From Desulfocucumis sp964643075 (GTDB lineage: Bacteria > Bacillota > Desulfotomaculia > Desulfotomaculales > Desulfocucumaceae), in NCBI GenBank assembly GCA_964643075.1, contig CAZXQO010000013.1, forward strand, positions 1-64,000: a stretch of DNA of 64,000 bases, read 5' to 3'. The notes under the pieces are model-generated. The model had not been told where the DNA came from. It saw nothing but the letters and a program-made list of their open reading frames with translations, and did no database searches. The position numbers and the translations under genes were made by a program. Positions 24,098 through 33,046 of this stretch are shown piece after piece; within the stretch, counting starts at the first letter, position 1, and each line of letters starts with the position of its first letter.

Positions 24098-24862
24098 ATG
24101 ACCAGGTTGCCCATCGGTATGATTGTATTAATTATTGTCTCAGCATTGATATACTTTGGCCTGGCTCAACGTGTCCTGGACAGGTTGAAACTGTCGGACA
24201 AAGGCGCGTTGATCGTGGTGGCAGCTCTTATCGTGGGCAGTTTTATAACCATACCCATAAGCGGCGGCAAGTTCCCTGCAACTATAAACGTCGGCGGTGC
24301 TCTGGTGCCGCTGGGAGTAGCCATATACCTGCTGGTCAAGGCGGGAACCACTAAGGAATGGCTAAGGGCACTGGCGGGGTCCGTGGTCACTACTCTGGCC
24401 ATATGGGCTGTGGGCAGCCTGATACAGAGAGGTGCTACTGTGGAACCGGGGGGGAGATTTGGATATATTGACTCGTTATGGATGTACCCTTTGGTGGCCG
24501 GCATCGTAGGGTATCTGGCGGGTAGATCAAGAAGAGGGGCGTTTATTTCCGCCACCCTCAGCCTGGTTATTTTTGATATAGGTTATTATATCTGGCTGTT
24601 GAACAGCGGTGCCCCGGCCGGAAGAGTGGATCTGGGAGGCGCAGGCATGTTTGACGCCACTGTGGTGGCCGGAATATTCGCCGTACTTTTAGCTGAATCT
24701 GTGGGCGAGATAAGGGAAAGGCTGGCCGGAGGGCCGACCATGAAGGGGAAACCTCCTGAACTGGCAAGTGCGCTGCGCAAACCGAATCTTTCTGCTGGTC
24801 ATGAGGAAGGCACCACCAAAAATGGTGTCAATAAAGGCAATAGGGGTGAGGGGATTGATTAA
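24098..24862 (+). CDS. DUF1614 membrane protein
   Basis: 254 residues with about seven membrane segments. ISGGKFPATINVGGALVPLGVAIYLL and the later GGAGMFDATVVAGIFAVLLAE segment are marks of the DUF1614 family, found mainly in spore formers; function unknown. GAGCAGGAGG precedes ATG 24098. It overlaps the start of the spoIIP-like gene, so the two are translated together, which points to a sporulation envelope role by association. Confidence 0.85.
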   Translation: MTRLPIGMIVLIIVSALIYFGLAQRVLDRLKLSDKGALIVVAALIVGSFITIPISGGKFPATINVGGALVPLGVAIYLLVKAGTTKEWLRALAGSVVTTLAIWAVGSLIQRGATVEPGGRFGYIDSLWMYPLVAGIVGYLAGRSRRGAFISATLSLVIFDIGYYIWLLNSGAPAGRVDLGGAGMFDATVVAGIFAVLLAESVGEIRERLAGGPTMKGKPPELASALRKPNLSAGHEEGTTKNGVNKGNRGEGID

Positions 24863-26141
24863 AAAAAATGGATTAGCTTTCATCCTGGGCGTGTTGCTGA
24901 TAATATCAGGATTTGCTGCTCTGGCCAATACGGGTTCATGGGTAGACCACGTTAACGCCTGGGCACCCCTGGCCGCTTTACAAGATGACAAAACGGACCA
25001 TCAAACAGGCTTTGTGGTAACAATAAAAGATAAGGGAGGCAGCATTGTTTCCATGGCCGCCAGAGGCGTGGTGAGAGGCGATGAGATAATTAACGCGGAA
25101 GGCTATCACTACCGCGTGGCGCAGGTTAAGGGCTCCGAAGCAAAGGCTGAACTGCTGGGAAAAGACAAAGAATTCCTGGCCTATTGTGACTATTTCGATA
25201 AGCTTGAAATACCTGCGTCGGTTAGTGCTGCGGCTCGAAATAAAGTGGTGGGAATATATCACTCGCATAGCGATGAATCCTACATGCCCACCGATGGTAC
25301 GGCATCCATACCTTTTAAGGGTGGTATCTATAAGGTGGGGCAGACGCTGGTGAGCAGGCTCAGGAATGAAAATGTGAAGGTTGACTATGATAAGACACCC
25401 CATGATCCCCATGACAATAACGCCTATTACCGTTCAAGGCGAACCGCCGCCAGGCTGATGAAGTCCAATCCGGTGGCACTGATAGACGTTCACCGTGACG
25501 GTATACCCGACCCACAGTATTACAGAAGAGAAATATCAAACGAAGACGTAGCCAGGCTCAGGTTGGTGGTGGGCCGGCAAAACCCGCATATGTCCGCCAA
25601 TCTGGACTTTGCCAAAAAAATGATGGCTTATGCCAACAAGACTCACCCCGGCATTGTTAAAGAAATATTTATGGCCAAAGGCAATTACAACCAGGATCTT
25701 ATGCCCACTGCCCTTTTGATTGAGACAGGCACATATACCAACAGCAGACAGGAGGCTGCCAACGGAGTAGCTCTGTTTGCCGAAGCTATACCCACCGTAC
25801 TGGGCATAAGCACAGCACCCGGCGGTGGCGCCGGAGGCAGAATAAACCTCACCACCGGAGCTGGGCCTGCCCGTAGCGGCGGTGCGTGGAAGGCGCTGGC
25901 CTGGATACTGGGCATAGCGCTGCTGGCCGGGGGGGCCTTTGTAATTGTCAGTTCAGGGAGTCTTGGTATGGCCAAAAGAAGGGTTTCATCATTTATGGAC
26001 AGGGAGTTTCCCGGATTTTCCGGCCCGCGCAAACCAATTGGTGGCGCCTGGCCAGATAAAAACGGGGCTAATAATAACAAAGGTGACCTTGATTCCGAAG
26101 AGAACGAGATTCTACGCGATAATTTTAAGAAGACAAGGTGA
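24855..26141 (+). CDS. spoIIP: Stage II sporulation protein P family amidase/endopeptidase
   Basis: About 428 residues. An N-terminal signal anchor (KKNGLAFILGVLLIISGFAAL), a ~100-residue linker, then the SpoIIP catalytic domain with YHSHSDESYMPTDG, DVHRDGIPDP and LLIETGTYTNSRQEA, and a second membrane segment near the C-terminus (ALAWILGIALLAGGAFVIV). SpoIIP cleaves peptidoglycan with SpoIID during engulfment. TTG 24855 is chosen because AGGGGTGAGGGG is directly upstream, inside the previous gene; ATG 24801 and ATG 24822 are in frame. The extra C-terminal membrane anchor and cytosolic tail are unlike B. subtilis SpoIIP. Confidence 0.87.
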   Translation: MIKKNGLAFILGVLLIISGFAALANTGSWVDHVNAWAPLAALQDDKTDHQTGFVVTIKDKGGSIVSMAARGVVRGDEIINAEGYHYRVAQVKGSEAKAELLGKDKEFLAYCDYFDKLEIPASVSAAARNKVVGIYHSHSDESYMPTDGTASIPFKGGIYKVGQTLVSRLRNENVKVDYDKTPHDPHDNNAYYRSRRTAARLMKSNPVALIDVHRDGIPDPQYYRREISNEDVARLRLVVGRQNPHMSANLDFAKKMMAYANKTHPGIVKEIFMAKGNYNQDLMPTALLIETGTYTNSRQEAANGVALFAEAIPTVLGISTAPGGGAGGRINLTTGAGPARSGGAWKALAWILGIALLAGGAFVIVSSGSLGMAKRRVSSFMDREFPGFSGPRKPIGGAWPDKNGANNNKGDLDSEENEILRDNFKKTR

Positions 26142-26144
26142 GCC

Positions 26145-27044
26145 ATGAACGGTTACCTAGAGATTATCCTGGCGGGCACCCTTGCCGGTACACTTTCAAG
26201 GGTGCTGCTGTTAAGATTAGATTACCGGCAATATCCCGGCTATCCCCACGGTATGGTGGCGCACCTGTCTCTGGGCGTGATAGCATCTGCCATAGGAGCG
26301 GTGGTGGTTCCGGCACTGTTAAAACCGGATTTTGCAGCCGTGACCTTTCTGGCGCTGGCAGCCCAGCAGTTCAGGGAGATCAGGGGTATGGAAAGGACAA
26401 CCCTGGAAAACCTGGATAAAAGCGAGCTTGTGCAGAGGGGCAACGACTATATCGAAGGTGTCGCCAGAACCTTTGAAGCCAGGAATTATCTGGTCATGGG
26501 TACCGCTGTATTGGCCGGGATTGCCTACCACCTGGGGAATTGGCCTGGAGCGGTAATAATAACTGTGCTGGCAATACTATTCAGCCGCAGTTTTATGACC
26601 GGTGAAACCATTGGTGATATCTGCCGGGTAGAACCCGCCAGACTGAATTTTCAGGACACCATACTTAAGGTGGACGAAATTGGGATCATGGCCATAGGGT
26701 TGAAAGAAATGAGGGAAAAAATTATAAAGGATGGACTGGCCGTGAGGATAACCCCCCTTAATGTCAATGCCAGGGCAACCATCCACGATATAGGTCAGCG
26801 TATGGCCATTGCCCATACCGCAGCGGTAATAATGGGTATAAAAAAGGATGTGGACACGCCGGAATTAACCCCTATGGCCCGGAAAAATATCGACACTGGT
26901 GAAGTAGGACTGTATATAGTACCAATGGAGAAGGATATGGAAGCGCTGTTGTTGGCCGTAAAAAGGACGCCGGTGCTGGAAAGCGCCCGTAGTAAACCCC
27001 TGGCTACCCAGGCCGGCAGAAAGGCGGCAAAGAAGAATGACTGA
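26145..27044 (+). CDS. YIEGIA family membrane protein
   Basis: 299 residues. It contains the namesake motif, here DYIEGVARTFEARNYLVMG, and about four membrane segments in the N-terminal half, with a soluble C-terminal half (MAIGLKEMREKIIKDGLAVRITPLN). The YIEGIA family is restricted to spore formers and has no assigned biochemical role. It starts 3 bases after the spoIIP stop and overlaps the small downstream gene, so it is the core of a sporulation-linked operon. Confidence 0.85.
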   Translation: MNGYLEIILAGTLAGTLSRVLLLRLDYRQYPGYPHGMVAHLSLGVIASAIGAVVVPALLKPDFAAVTFLALAAQQFREIRGMERTTLENLDKSELVQRGNDYIEGVARTFEARNYLVMGTAVLAGIAYHLGNWPGAVIITVLAILFSRSFMTGETIGDICRVEPARLNFQDTILKVDEIGIMAIGLKEMREKIIKDGLAVRITPLNVNARATIHDIGQRMAIAHTAAVIMGIKKDVDTPELTPMARKNIDTGEVGLYIVPMEKDMEALLLAVKRTPVLESARSKPLATQAGRKAAKKND

Positions 27045-27231
27045 TTCAGCGGTAAAAAATAAAATCCTTGCAGTGATAACCATGGAAATGAATAAAGTTT
27101 CCGGCGGCGCTCCAATATTCCTCGCTACCAGCGAGGAGGAAAGGGAAAAGACGGCAAGGTATCTGGGCAGAATACTGGATGCTGCGGTTCATGACCTGGA
27201 AAACGGCAGCTATATAGTAGTGGCTCACTAA
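27037..27231 (+). CDS. Small partner protein of YIEGIA (capping complex subunit type)
   Basis: 64 residues, soluble. The pattern ILAVITMEMNKVSGGAPIFLATSEEEREK matches the short proteins annotated as the capping complex subunit encoded next to YIEGIA. Its start overlaps the end of the YIEGIA gene, as expected of subunits made in stoichiometric amounts. The biochemical meaning of the capping term is not evident from sequence. Confidence 0.75.
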   Translation: MTDSAVKNKILAVITMEMNKVSGGAPIFLATSEEEREKTARYLGRILDAAVHDLENGSYIVVAH

Positions 27232-27360
27232 AAAGTAACTTGTGCCTTTAAAGACAGAGTTTACTTTAATGACCGCCTGACTTTTAACAGCCATTCAGCG
27301 TCAAAGGCCTCGGGCAGGCCGGCGTTATATGGCCGGCACTGAAAAGCGGGGAGGGGTATT

Positions 27361-27873
27361 TTGAAAATTATATACCACTGTTACGGCGGCAATCACTCCT
27401 CAGTAACTGCTGCTGCCGTTCATCTGGGGAAGTTACCTCAGAATAGGCTACCCACCGCCGGTGAGTTATTGTCGCTGGAACTGTTTGATAAACAGGGCAG
27501 CCGGGATATAGGTAAAGTAATTAAAGTGGGCACAGACGGCTGGGATAACGATGTTTTTGTGGTGGGGCGGTTAAGCCGCCCTCAAATTCTTTTTAATATG
27601 TTCCGGGGGTTGGGGGAGCACTTTGAAATAGCCCCCGAAGACTACATACTTGTGGACGTAGGGGTGCTTGTCAATAACACCATGAGGGTGGGGGGGCTAC
27701 TGTCCAGGGGATTCGGGTTAATTAACATCGGCAGACCTTTAGTTATCCGGGGGACCATCAGCGATTACCAAAAGATATGCGATCTGGTATCAGAAATCAA
27801 ATACGGTCTGCAAAACGGACGCAAATTTTTAACTCGTGATAATTTCATCTTTTACCCTGAGGTGTCCCATTGA
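27361..27873 (+). CDS. DUF3189 family protein
   Basis: 170 residues. It opens with IYHCYGGNHSSVTAAAVHLGKLP, the signature of DUF3189, a P-loop-like small protein family of Firmicutes with unknown function. GGGGAGGGG precedes TTG 27361. It overlaps the next gene by 4 bases. No membrane segment or signal peptide is present. Confidence 0.85.
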   Translation: MKIIYHCYGGNHSSVTAAAVHLGKLPQNRLPTAGELLSLELFDKQGSRDIGKVIKVGTDGWDNDVFVVGRLSRPQILFNMFRGLGEHFEIAPEDYILVDVGVLVNNTMRVGGLLSRGFGLINIGRPLVIRGTISDYQKICDLVSEIKYGLQNGRKFLTRDNFIFYPEVSH

Positions 27874-28304
27874 AGACAAAAATATTTTATTGTACCTCCC
27901 CCTTTCCCCTGGCACCCCTGGTGGCCGGAGTACTGACCGGCAGGCTGCCGTCAGTATTTGATAAAGAAGCATTTCGCGTCTTTGCCTGCGCTAATAATTT
28001 CAGCCTCTACCCGCAGGGCAAGCCAGTCTGCCTGGGAATCTCCCCGTCCGGGGAGAAGGTCATGACCATATCCACAGGTACAGCTTCAATCAATCCGGAT
28101 AATATAATCAACGGTTTTTTAACAATGTACGGCTTGGGCAACAATCATTATACTCTGGTGGAGGTGACTTGCCGGGAACGGTTTTGGCTGTTGCTGGGAA
28201 GGTTTATGATGGGTATTACCTTCTTGAATAATTCGGGCAGATTGGTAATTGAATGGAGAATAAAAAAGATATACCCTCATTTGGTAGAAACACTGTGTTC
28301 TTGA
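27870..28304 (+). CDS. Divergent DUF3189 paralog
   Basis: 144 residues. The overall plan follows its neighbour (KIFYCTSPFPLAPLVAGVLTGRLP against IIYHCYGGNHSSVTAAAVHLGKLP), but the Gly-Asn-His-Ser-Ser loop is replaced by Ser-Pro-Phe-Pro-Leu. The putative ligand loop is therefore lost, while fold residues such as YCTSP, NPDNIINGFLTMYGLG and TLVEVTC remain. It is probably a degenerate partner subunit. Overlap with the upstream gene supports coupled expression. Confidence 0.7.
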   Translation: MKTKIFYCTSPFPLAPLVAGVLTGRLPSVFDKEAFRVFACANNFSLYPQGKPVCLGISPSGEKVMTISTGTASINPDNIINGFLTMYGLGNNHYTLVEVTCRERFWLLLGRFMMGITFLNNSGRLVIEWRIKKIYPHLVETLCS

Positions 28305-28361
28305 CTATTAATGGCAACTATTAGATAATGAAACGAGAATTGCCCGGGAAGGATGTATGTA

Positions 28362-29711
28362 TTGGAAAACAGTGGCCTCACGGTTACGGCTGTGTCAGCG
28401 GGGAGCATTGCCAGCGAAACAGGAGTGGAGCCTGGTGACAGTATTATTGCTGTTAACGGGCAGCCGGTAAAAGATATAATTGATTACAGGTTTCTAACTG
28501 CTGACGAAAACATACTGGTAAGGCTTTGTAAAACGGACGGGGAAGAATGGGAACTGGAAATTGAAAAGGATTTCGATGAAGATATAGGCCTTGATTTCGG
28601 CGCGGAAAGCCTGGGCCGGACAAGGCGCTGCAGCAACAGTTGTATTTTTTGTTTTGTGGAGCAGATGCCCCCGGCCATGCGGGAAAGTCTTTATGTAAAG
28701 GACGACGACTACCGTCTTTCCTTTCTACAGGGAAACTTTGTTACCTTAACTAACACTGGGGATGCGGATCTGCATAGAATCGTCAGCCAGCGTCTTAGCC
28801 CGTTGTATGTTTCGGTGCATACCACCATTCCGGAACTGCGCGTAAAAATGATGGGCAACCCCGGTGCCGGAAAAATACTGGACACGATCAGGCAATTGGT
28901 GCGGGCAGGTATAGAGATTCATGCCCAAGCGGTATTGTGTCCGGGTGTTAACGACGGTGAAGAATTAAAAAGAACAGTAACAGATTTGTCGAGCCTGTGG
29001 CCGGGGGTGCGTTCCCTGGCGCTGGTCCCGGTAGGCCTTACCAAATACAGAGAAGGACTTTTTTCATTAAAAACATTTACCAGAGAGCAGTCTGTGCATG
29101 TCATCCGGGCCATTGAGGGCTGGCAAAACGCCTGCATGGAAACGTACGGCTATCCGCTGGTTTTTGCCAGTGACGAATTTTATCTGCTGGCCGGGTTACC
29201 AGTTCCTCCGGTAGAGAGGTACGCCGATTTTCCTCAGATTGAAAACGGTGTCGGGTTGGTGAGGCTGTTTATGGACAATTTTACGGAACTGGAGCCACTG
29301 CTGCCGGAGAATCTGACCTCTCCTCTACATATTACACTGGTAACCGGAAAATTGGCAGAAAGCATTTTAAAACCGCTGGTTGACAGATTAAACAAGATTG
29401 GCAATCTTAAAGTGGAACTGGCTTGTGTGGAGAATAATTTTTTTGGAAAAACTGTTACTGTAGCGGGTCTGCTCACCGCAGGAGACGTTGCGGCAAAATT
29501 AAAAAAGGACTGGAGAAACCGGAGAAACGGTGACTTACCGGATATTGTGATCATCCCCAGAGTTATGCTGCGTACAGGTGAAGATGTTTTTCTGGACAAC
29601 ATGAAGGTATTCGAATTACAGGAGGTTCTTGGCGTACAGGTTAAGGTGGCCGGAGAGCCTGCGGAATTGCTGAAAATTATTAAAACAGGTGCCAGGCCCC
29701 CAACTTATTAA
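28362..29711 (+). CDS. PDZ / radical SAM / DUF512 protein
   Basis: About 449 residues. An N-terminal PDZ-like domain (VSAGSIASETGVEPGDSIIAVNG) is followed by the radical-SAM cluster motif CSNSCIFCFVEQMP and a C-terminal DUF512 region. Such proteins (B. subtilis lacks one) are common in Clostridia next to der; substrate unknown. TTG 28362 is chosen with GGGAAGGA about 8 bases upstream; ATG 28353 would overlap that SD. A role in ribosome or Fe-S processes is suggested only by neighbours. Confidence 0.88.
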   Translation: MENSGLTVTAVSAGSIASETGVEPGDSIIAVNGQPVKDIIDYRFLTADENILVRLCKTDGEEWELEIEKDFDEDIGLDFGAESLGRTRRCSNSCIFCFVEQMPPAMRESLYVKDDDYRLSFLQGNFVTLTNTGDADLHRIVSQRLSPLYVSVHTTIPELRVKMMGNPGAGKILDTIRQLVRAGIEIHAQAVLCPGVNDGEELKRTVTDLSSLWPGVRSLALVPVGLTKYREGLFSLKTFTREQSVHVIRAIEGWQNACMETYGYPLVFASDEFYLLAGLPVPPVERYADFPQIENGVGLVRLFMDNFTELEPLLPENLTSPLHITLVTGKLAESILKPLVDRLNKIGNLKVELACVENNFFGKTVTVAGLLTAGDVAAKLKKDWRNRRNGDLPDIVIIPRVMLRTGEDVFLDNMKVFELQEVLGVQVKVAGEPAELLKIIKTGARPPTY

Positions 29712-29818
29712 CTAATAGCCGCGAAGCTCATGAGTTAAAAGCAAAACCTACGCATGACATGAGTAACGTATGTAACAAAATGATTTTTCAGGATATTGTA
29801 TTGGATAAAGGTGGTAAT

Positions 29819-31138
29819 ATGACAAAACCGATTGTAGCTATCGTAGGCAGGCCCAATGTGGGCAAATCAACGCTTTTCAACCGGATTGTGGGCGGCAGGG
29901 TAGCCATTGTGGAAGGAATTCCCGGGGTAACCCGGGACAGGCTTTACCAGGATGCAGAATGGAACGGTGCCGGATTCACCTTGGTGGATACCGGGGGCCT
30001 TGATTTTAATGATGAAAGTGAAATACCTTCAAATGTCAGGAAGCAGGTAGAAATGGCCGTCCAGGAGGCAGATGCGATACTTTTCGTGGTGGATGCCCGG
30101 GCGGGCCTTACCACCACTGATGATACAGTGGCCGGGATGCTGAGGAGAGCAGATAAGCCGGTGATTCTGGTTGCCAACAAGGTAGAACAATTTGGCGGAG
30201 CTCAGGATTATTATGATTTTTACAGGCTGGGTCTGGGGGAGCCCATACCGGTATCAGCTGCTGAAGGGCTAAACACAGGTGACCTTCTGGATAAGCTGGT
30301 GGAACTTTTGCCCCATACTGAGCATGAAGAGGATCCGGACTCCATTCGCGTAGCTGTAATCGGACGGCCCAACGTGGGCAAATCCTCGCTGGTCAACGCC
30401 ATATTGGGGCAGGAAAGGGTTATTGTCAGCAATATTCCCGGCACCACCAGGGACGCCATTGATACGCTTATCGAACGGGACGGTAAAAGGTATATTCTAG
30501 TGGATACGGCCGGTATGAGACGTCGGAGTAAAATCGACCTGCCCACTGAAAAATTCAGCGTAATCCGCTCTTTAAGGGCGGTAGACCGCAGCCATGTGGC
30601 GTTGGTGCTGCTGGACGCTGTAGAGGGAGTCACAGAACAGGATAAAAAAATAGCCGGCTATGCCCATGAGAAGGGAAAAGCATCCATACTGGTGGTGAAT
30701 AAATGGGATTTGATCGCTAAGGACGACCGCACCGCCAGCAAATATACCGAAACAATTAGGGAAGAAATAGCCTTTATGCAATATATGCCGGTGGTGTTTA
30801 CCTCGGCCCTGACGAAACAAAGGGTTAGCAGGGTTCTTGATTTGGTTGACAAGGTTGTTGAGAACTACAATATAAGGGTGGCAACCCCGGGACTGAACAA
30901 CCTGATCAGGGAGGCTGTGCTGCAAAGTCCTCCGCCGTCATACAAAAACAGGCGTTTGAAAATATATTACGTTTCACAGCAAGGGGTACGTCCCCCTAAA
31001 TTCGTTTTCTATGTCAACGATACCCAGCTTCTGCATTTTTCCTATCTGCGCTACCTGGAAAACCAGCTGCGTTCCGCCTATGGTTTTGAAGGTACCCCGA
31101 TAAAAATAATAATGCGCAACCGCGACAAGGAAGAATAA
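29819..31138 (+). CDS. der: GTPase Der (EngA)
   Basis: 439 residues with two tandem GTPase domains: GRPNVGKSTLFNR/DTGGL/NKVE in the first and GRPNVGKSSLVNA/DTAGMRRR/NKWD in the second, then a C-terminal KH-like domain. Der is required for 50S subunit assembly. ATG 29819, with AAAGGTGG four bases upstream, is used rather than the ATG at 29759, which would add 20 non-conserved residues. plsY and gpsA follow, the usual Firmicute order. Confidence 0.96.
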   Translation: MTKPIVAIVGRPNVGKSTLFNRIVGGRVAIVEGIPGVTRDRLYQDAEWNGAGFTLVDTGGLDFNDESEIPSNVRKQVEMAVQEADAILFVVDARAGLTTTDDTVAGMLRRADKPVILVANKVEQFGGAQDYYDFYRLGLGEPIPVSAAEGLNTGDLLDKLVELLPHTEHEEDPDSIRVAVIGRPNVGKSSLVNAILGQERVIVSNIPGTTRDAIDTLIERDGKRYILVDTAGMRRRSKIDLPTEKFSVIRSLRAVDRSHVALVLLDAVEGVTEQDKKIAGYAHEKGKASILVVNKWDLIAKDDRTASKYTETIREEIAFMQYMPVVFTSALTKQRVSRVLDLVDKVVENYNIRVATPGLNNLIREAVLQSPPPSYKNRRLKIYYVSQQGVRPPKFVFYVNDTQLLHFSYLRYLENQLRSAYGFEGTPIKIIMRNRDKEE

Positions 31139-31153
31139 GGGGGGGTTGGGTAT

Positions 31154-31747
31154 TTGAACTTGCTATTAGCAGTGGTTGTCAGCTACTTAATTGGTTCCAT
31201 ACCTTTCGGCTATATAATTGCCCGCAGCAAGGGTGTTGACATTCGCCAGCACGGTAGCGGAAATATAGGGGCTACCAATGTGTGGCGAACCATTGGCCCT
31301 TTACCGGGGATCGTTGCCTTTTGGGGAGATGCTGGAAAAGGGTTTGCCGCTGTCTGGCTGGGTCGTTATACTGGTATTGAGGGCGCCGAGTTACTTACCG
31401 GCTTTGCCGCCATGTCGGGCCACAGTTGGCCTGTGTACCTGAAATTCAAGGGCGGTAAAATAATTGCCACCGGAGCAGGGGTGTTGCTGGCCCTTTCACC
31501 GCTGGCAACATTGATTGCCCTGCTGGTATGGTTATCCGTACTGGGGATATTCCGCTATGTATCTCTTAGTTCCATATGTGCGGCGGTGTCGGTACCCATA
31601 TCCTTATATGCCCTGGGCAACGGGTGGAAATATGTCTCCTTCGGGACTCTGCTGGCGCTTTTGGCCATATATAAGCATATTCCCAACATAAAAAGACTCA
31701 TCGCCGGCAACGAGTTAAAGGTGGGGATAAAGAAGAAATATAAGTGA
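31154..31747 (+). CDS. plsY: Glycerol-3-phosphate acyltransferase PlsY
   Basis: 197 residues with about five membrane segments. Motifs: GSIPFGYIIARSKGVDIR, HGSGNIGATNVWRTIG and HSWPVYLKFKGGK, the three catalytic motifs of PlsY. It acylates glycerol 3-phosphate from acyl phosphate to start phospholipid synthesis; GpsA downstream supplies the substrate. TTG 31154 follows GGGGGGTTGGG. Two hairpin repeats separate it from gpsA. Confidence 0.95.
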   Translation: MNLLLAVVVSYLIGSIPFGYIIARSKGVDIRQHGSGNIGATNVWRTIGPLPGIVAFWGDAGKGFAAVWLGRYTGIEGAELLTGFAAMSGHSWPVYLKFKGGKIIATGAGVLLALSPLATLIALLVWLSVLGIFRYVSLSSICAAVSVPISLYALGNGWKYVSFGTLLALLAIYKHIPNIKRLIAGNELKVGIKKKYK

Positions 31748-31791
31748 GCCTTGGGTTCGGAAGGGGTTATTCCCCTACCGAACCCTTAGAG
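31745..31791. repeat. Dispersed 47-base hairpin repeat, copy 2
   Basis: This is the reverse complement of 10283-10329 with 2 differences in 47 bases. It is a hairpin with GGGTTCGG/CCGAACCC and GGGG/CCCC stems (31753-31785) and begins at the last codon of plsY. Both copies lie directly at gene ends. Confidence 0.75.
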
Positions 31792-31810
31792 CGAACTTAG
31801 TTCGAGCTTT

Positions 31811-31857
31811 ACAGCCTGTTGATCCCCGACCTTCGAGGACGGGGTCTTACAGGCTGT
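31811..31857 (+). repeat. Second hairpin in the plsY-gpsA gap
   Basis: ACAGCCTGT pairs with ACAGGCTGT, then an inner GA-CCCC/GGGG-TC and a CCT-TCG-AGG tip. It is directly preceded by a small palindrome (CGAACTTAGTTCG, 31792-31804). There is no T-run. It may be part of the same repeat family or an mRNA processing site. Confidence 0.5.
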
Positions 31858-31945
31858 TAGCGAGATAAAGACCATTTGCCACTTACACTGACGGTTCTGC
31901 GGTAAATAATTTTGCCACCAACAGCATTTACACGGAGGTTTAACA

Positions 31946-32971
31946 TTGTCTGATAAAAAAATTGGGATACTGGGCGCAGGAAGCTGGGCCACGGCACTGG
32001 CCGTTCACCTTGCACGCAAAGGATTTCAACCAGTCGTGTGGGCCAGGCGGGAAGAGCAAGCACAGGAAATCAGCAAAGAGCACAGCAACCACCGTTATCT
32101 GCCGGGTGTTACAATACCAGAATCAGTGTATTCCACCACGGATCTGGAGCAGGTAGCCGCTCTGTCGGATATGCTTCTGGTAGTGGTGCCATCACACGCT
32201 TTCAGGGATACCATTCGAAAAACACTACCACTGGCCCCAAAAAATGTTGTACTGGTAAATGCAGCTAAAGGTATAGAACAGGATTCCCTGAAGAGACTGT
32301 CCCAGGTGTTCTGCGAGGAAGCAGGGGAAGAAATGGCACACAGGTATGTGATGCTTTCCGGTCCCAGCCATGCGGAGGAGGTAGGCCGGGCCATGCCCAC
32401 TGCTGTGGTGGTGGCCTCGGAAAGCTCAAGGAATGCGGAGAAAGCCCGGGACGTACTAATTTCGGCAAATTTAAGGGTGTACACCAATACCGATGTCACA
32501 GGCGTGGAACTTGGCGGGGCGCTGAAAAACATTATCGCCCTCGGAACTGGTATAGCTGATGGCCTGGGCTTCGGCGACAATACCAAGGCGGCCCTAATAA
32601 CCAGAGGGCTGGCAGAAATAACCCGCCTGGGCATTAGAATGGGCGCCAATCCCCTGACTTTTGCCGGCCTGGCCGGGGTAGGCGATTTAATAGTTACCTG
32701 TACCAGCATGCACAGTCGTAATCGCAGGGCCGGTATGGAAATTGGCCGGGGGAAAACCCTTGATGAGGCCGTTGACAGCGTACGCATGGTGGTGGAAGGG
32801 GTCAGGACCACCTGGGCAGCTCATAAGATTGCACTGCTGCATAAAGTGGAAATGCCCATAACCAGCCAGATGTACCGGGTGCTTTTTGAAGGACAGTCGC
32901 CAAGGGAAGCCGTATACAATCTCATGGGCAGGGGTCCAAAAAATGAAATGGAAGAAATTAATATGTCGTAA
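31946..32971 (+). CDS. gpsA: NAD(P)-dependent glycerol-3-phosphate dehydrogenase
   Basis: 341 residues. GILGAGSWATALAVHLA is the NAD site; LVNAAKGIEQDSL, LSGPSHAEEVGRAMPTAVV, GGALKNIIALGTGIADGLGFGDNTKAAL (given in parts; catalytic Lys in LKN) and AGVGDLIVTC are family marks. It reduces dihydroxyacetone phosphate to glycerol 3-phosphate. TTG 31946 has CACGGAGG eight bases upstream. Confidence 0.96.
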   Translation: MSDKKIGILGAGSWATALAVHLARKGFQPVVWARREEQAQEISKEHSNHRYLPGVTIPESVYSTTDLEQVAALSDMLLVVVPSHAFRDTIRKTLPLAPKNVVLVNAAKGIEQDSLKRLSQVFCEEAGEEMAHRYVMLSGPSHAEEVGRAMPTAVVVASESSRNAEKARDVLISANLRVYTNTDVTGVELGGALKNIIALGTGIADGLGFGDNTKAALITRGLAEITRLGIRMGANPLTFAGLAGVGDLIVTCTSMHSRNRRAGMEIGRGKTLDEAVDSVRMVVEGVRTTWAAHKIALLHKVEMPITSQMYRVLFEGQSPREAVYNLMGRGPKNEMEEINMS

Positions 32972-32995
32972 AAAACATGCATATTTGCCTTTAAA

Positions 32996-33027
32996 AAAAA
33001 CCTGACCGATATGGTCAGGTTTTTAGT
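32996..33027. terminator. Bidirectional terminator between gpsA and the NlpC/P60 gene
   Basis: AAACCTGACC and GGTCAGGTTT form a 10-bp stem with a GATAT loop, flanked by A-run and T-run, serving both convergent genes. Confidence 0.9.
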
Positions 33028-33046
33028 TTGTACAATATATATATAG

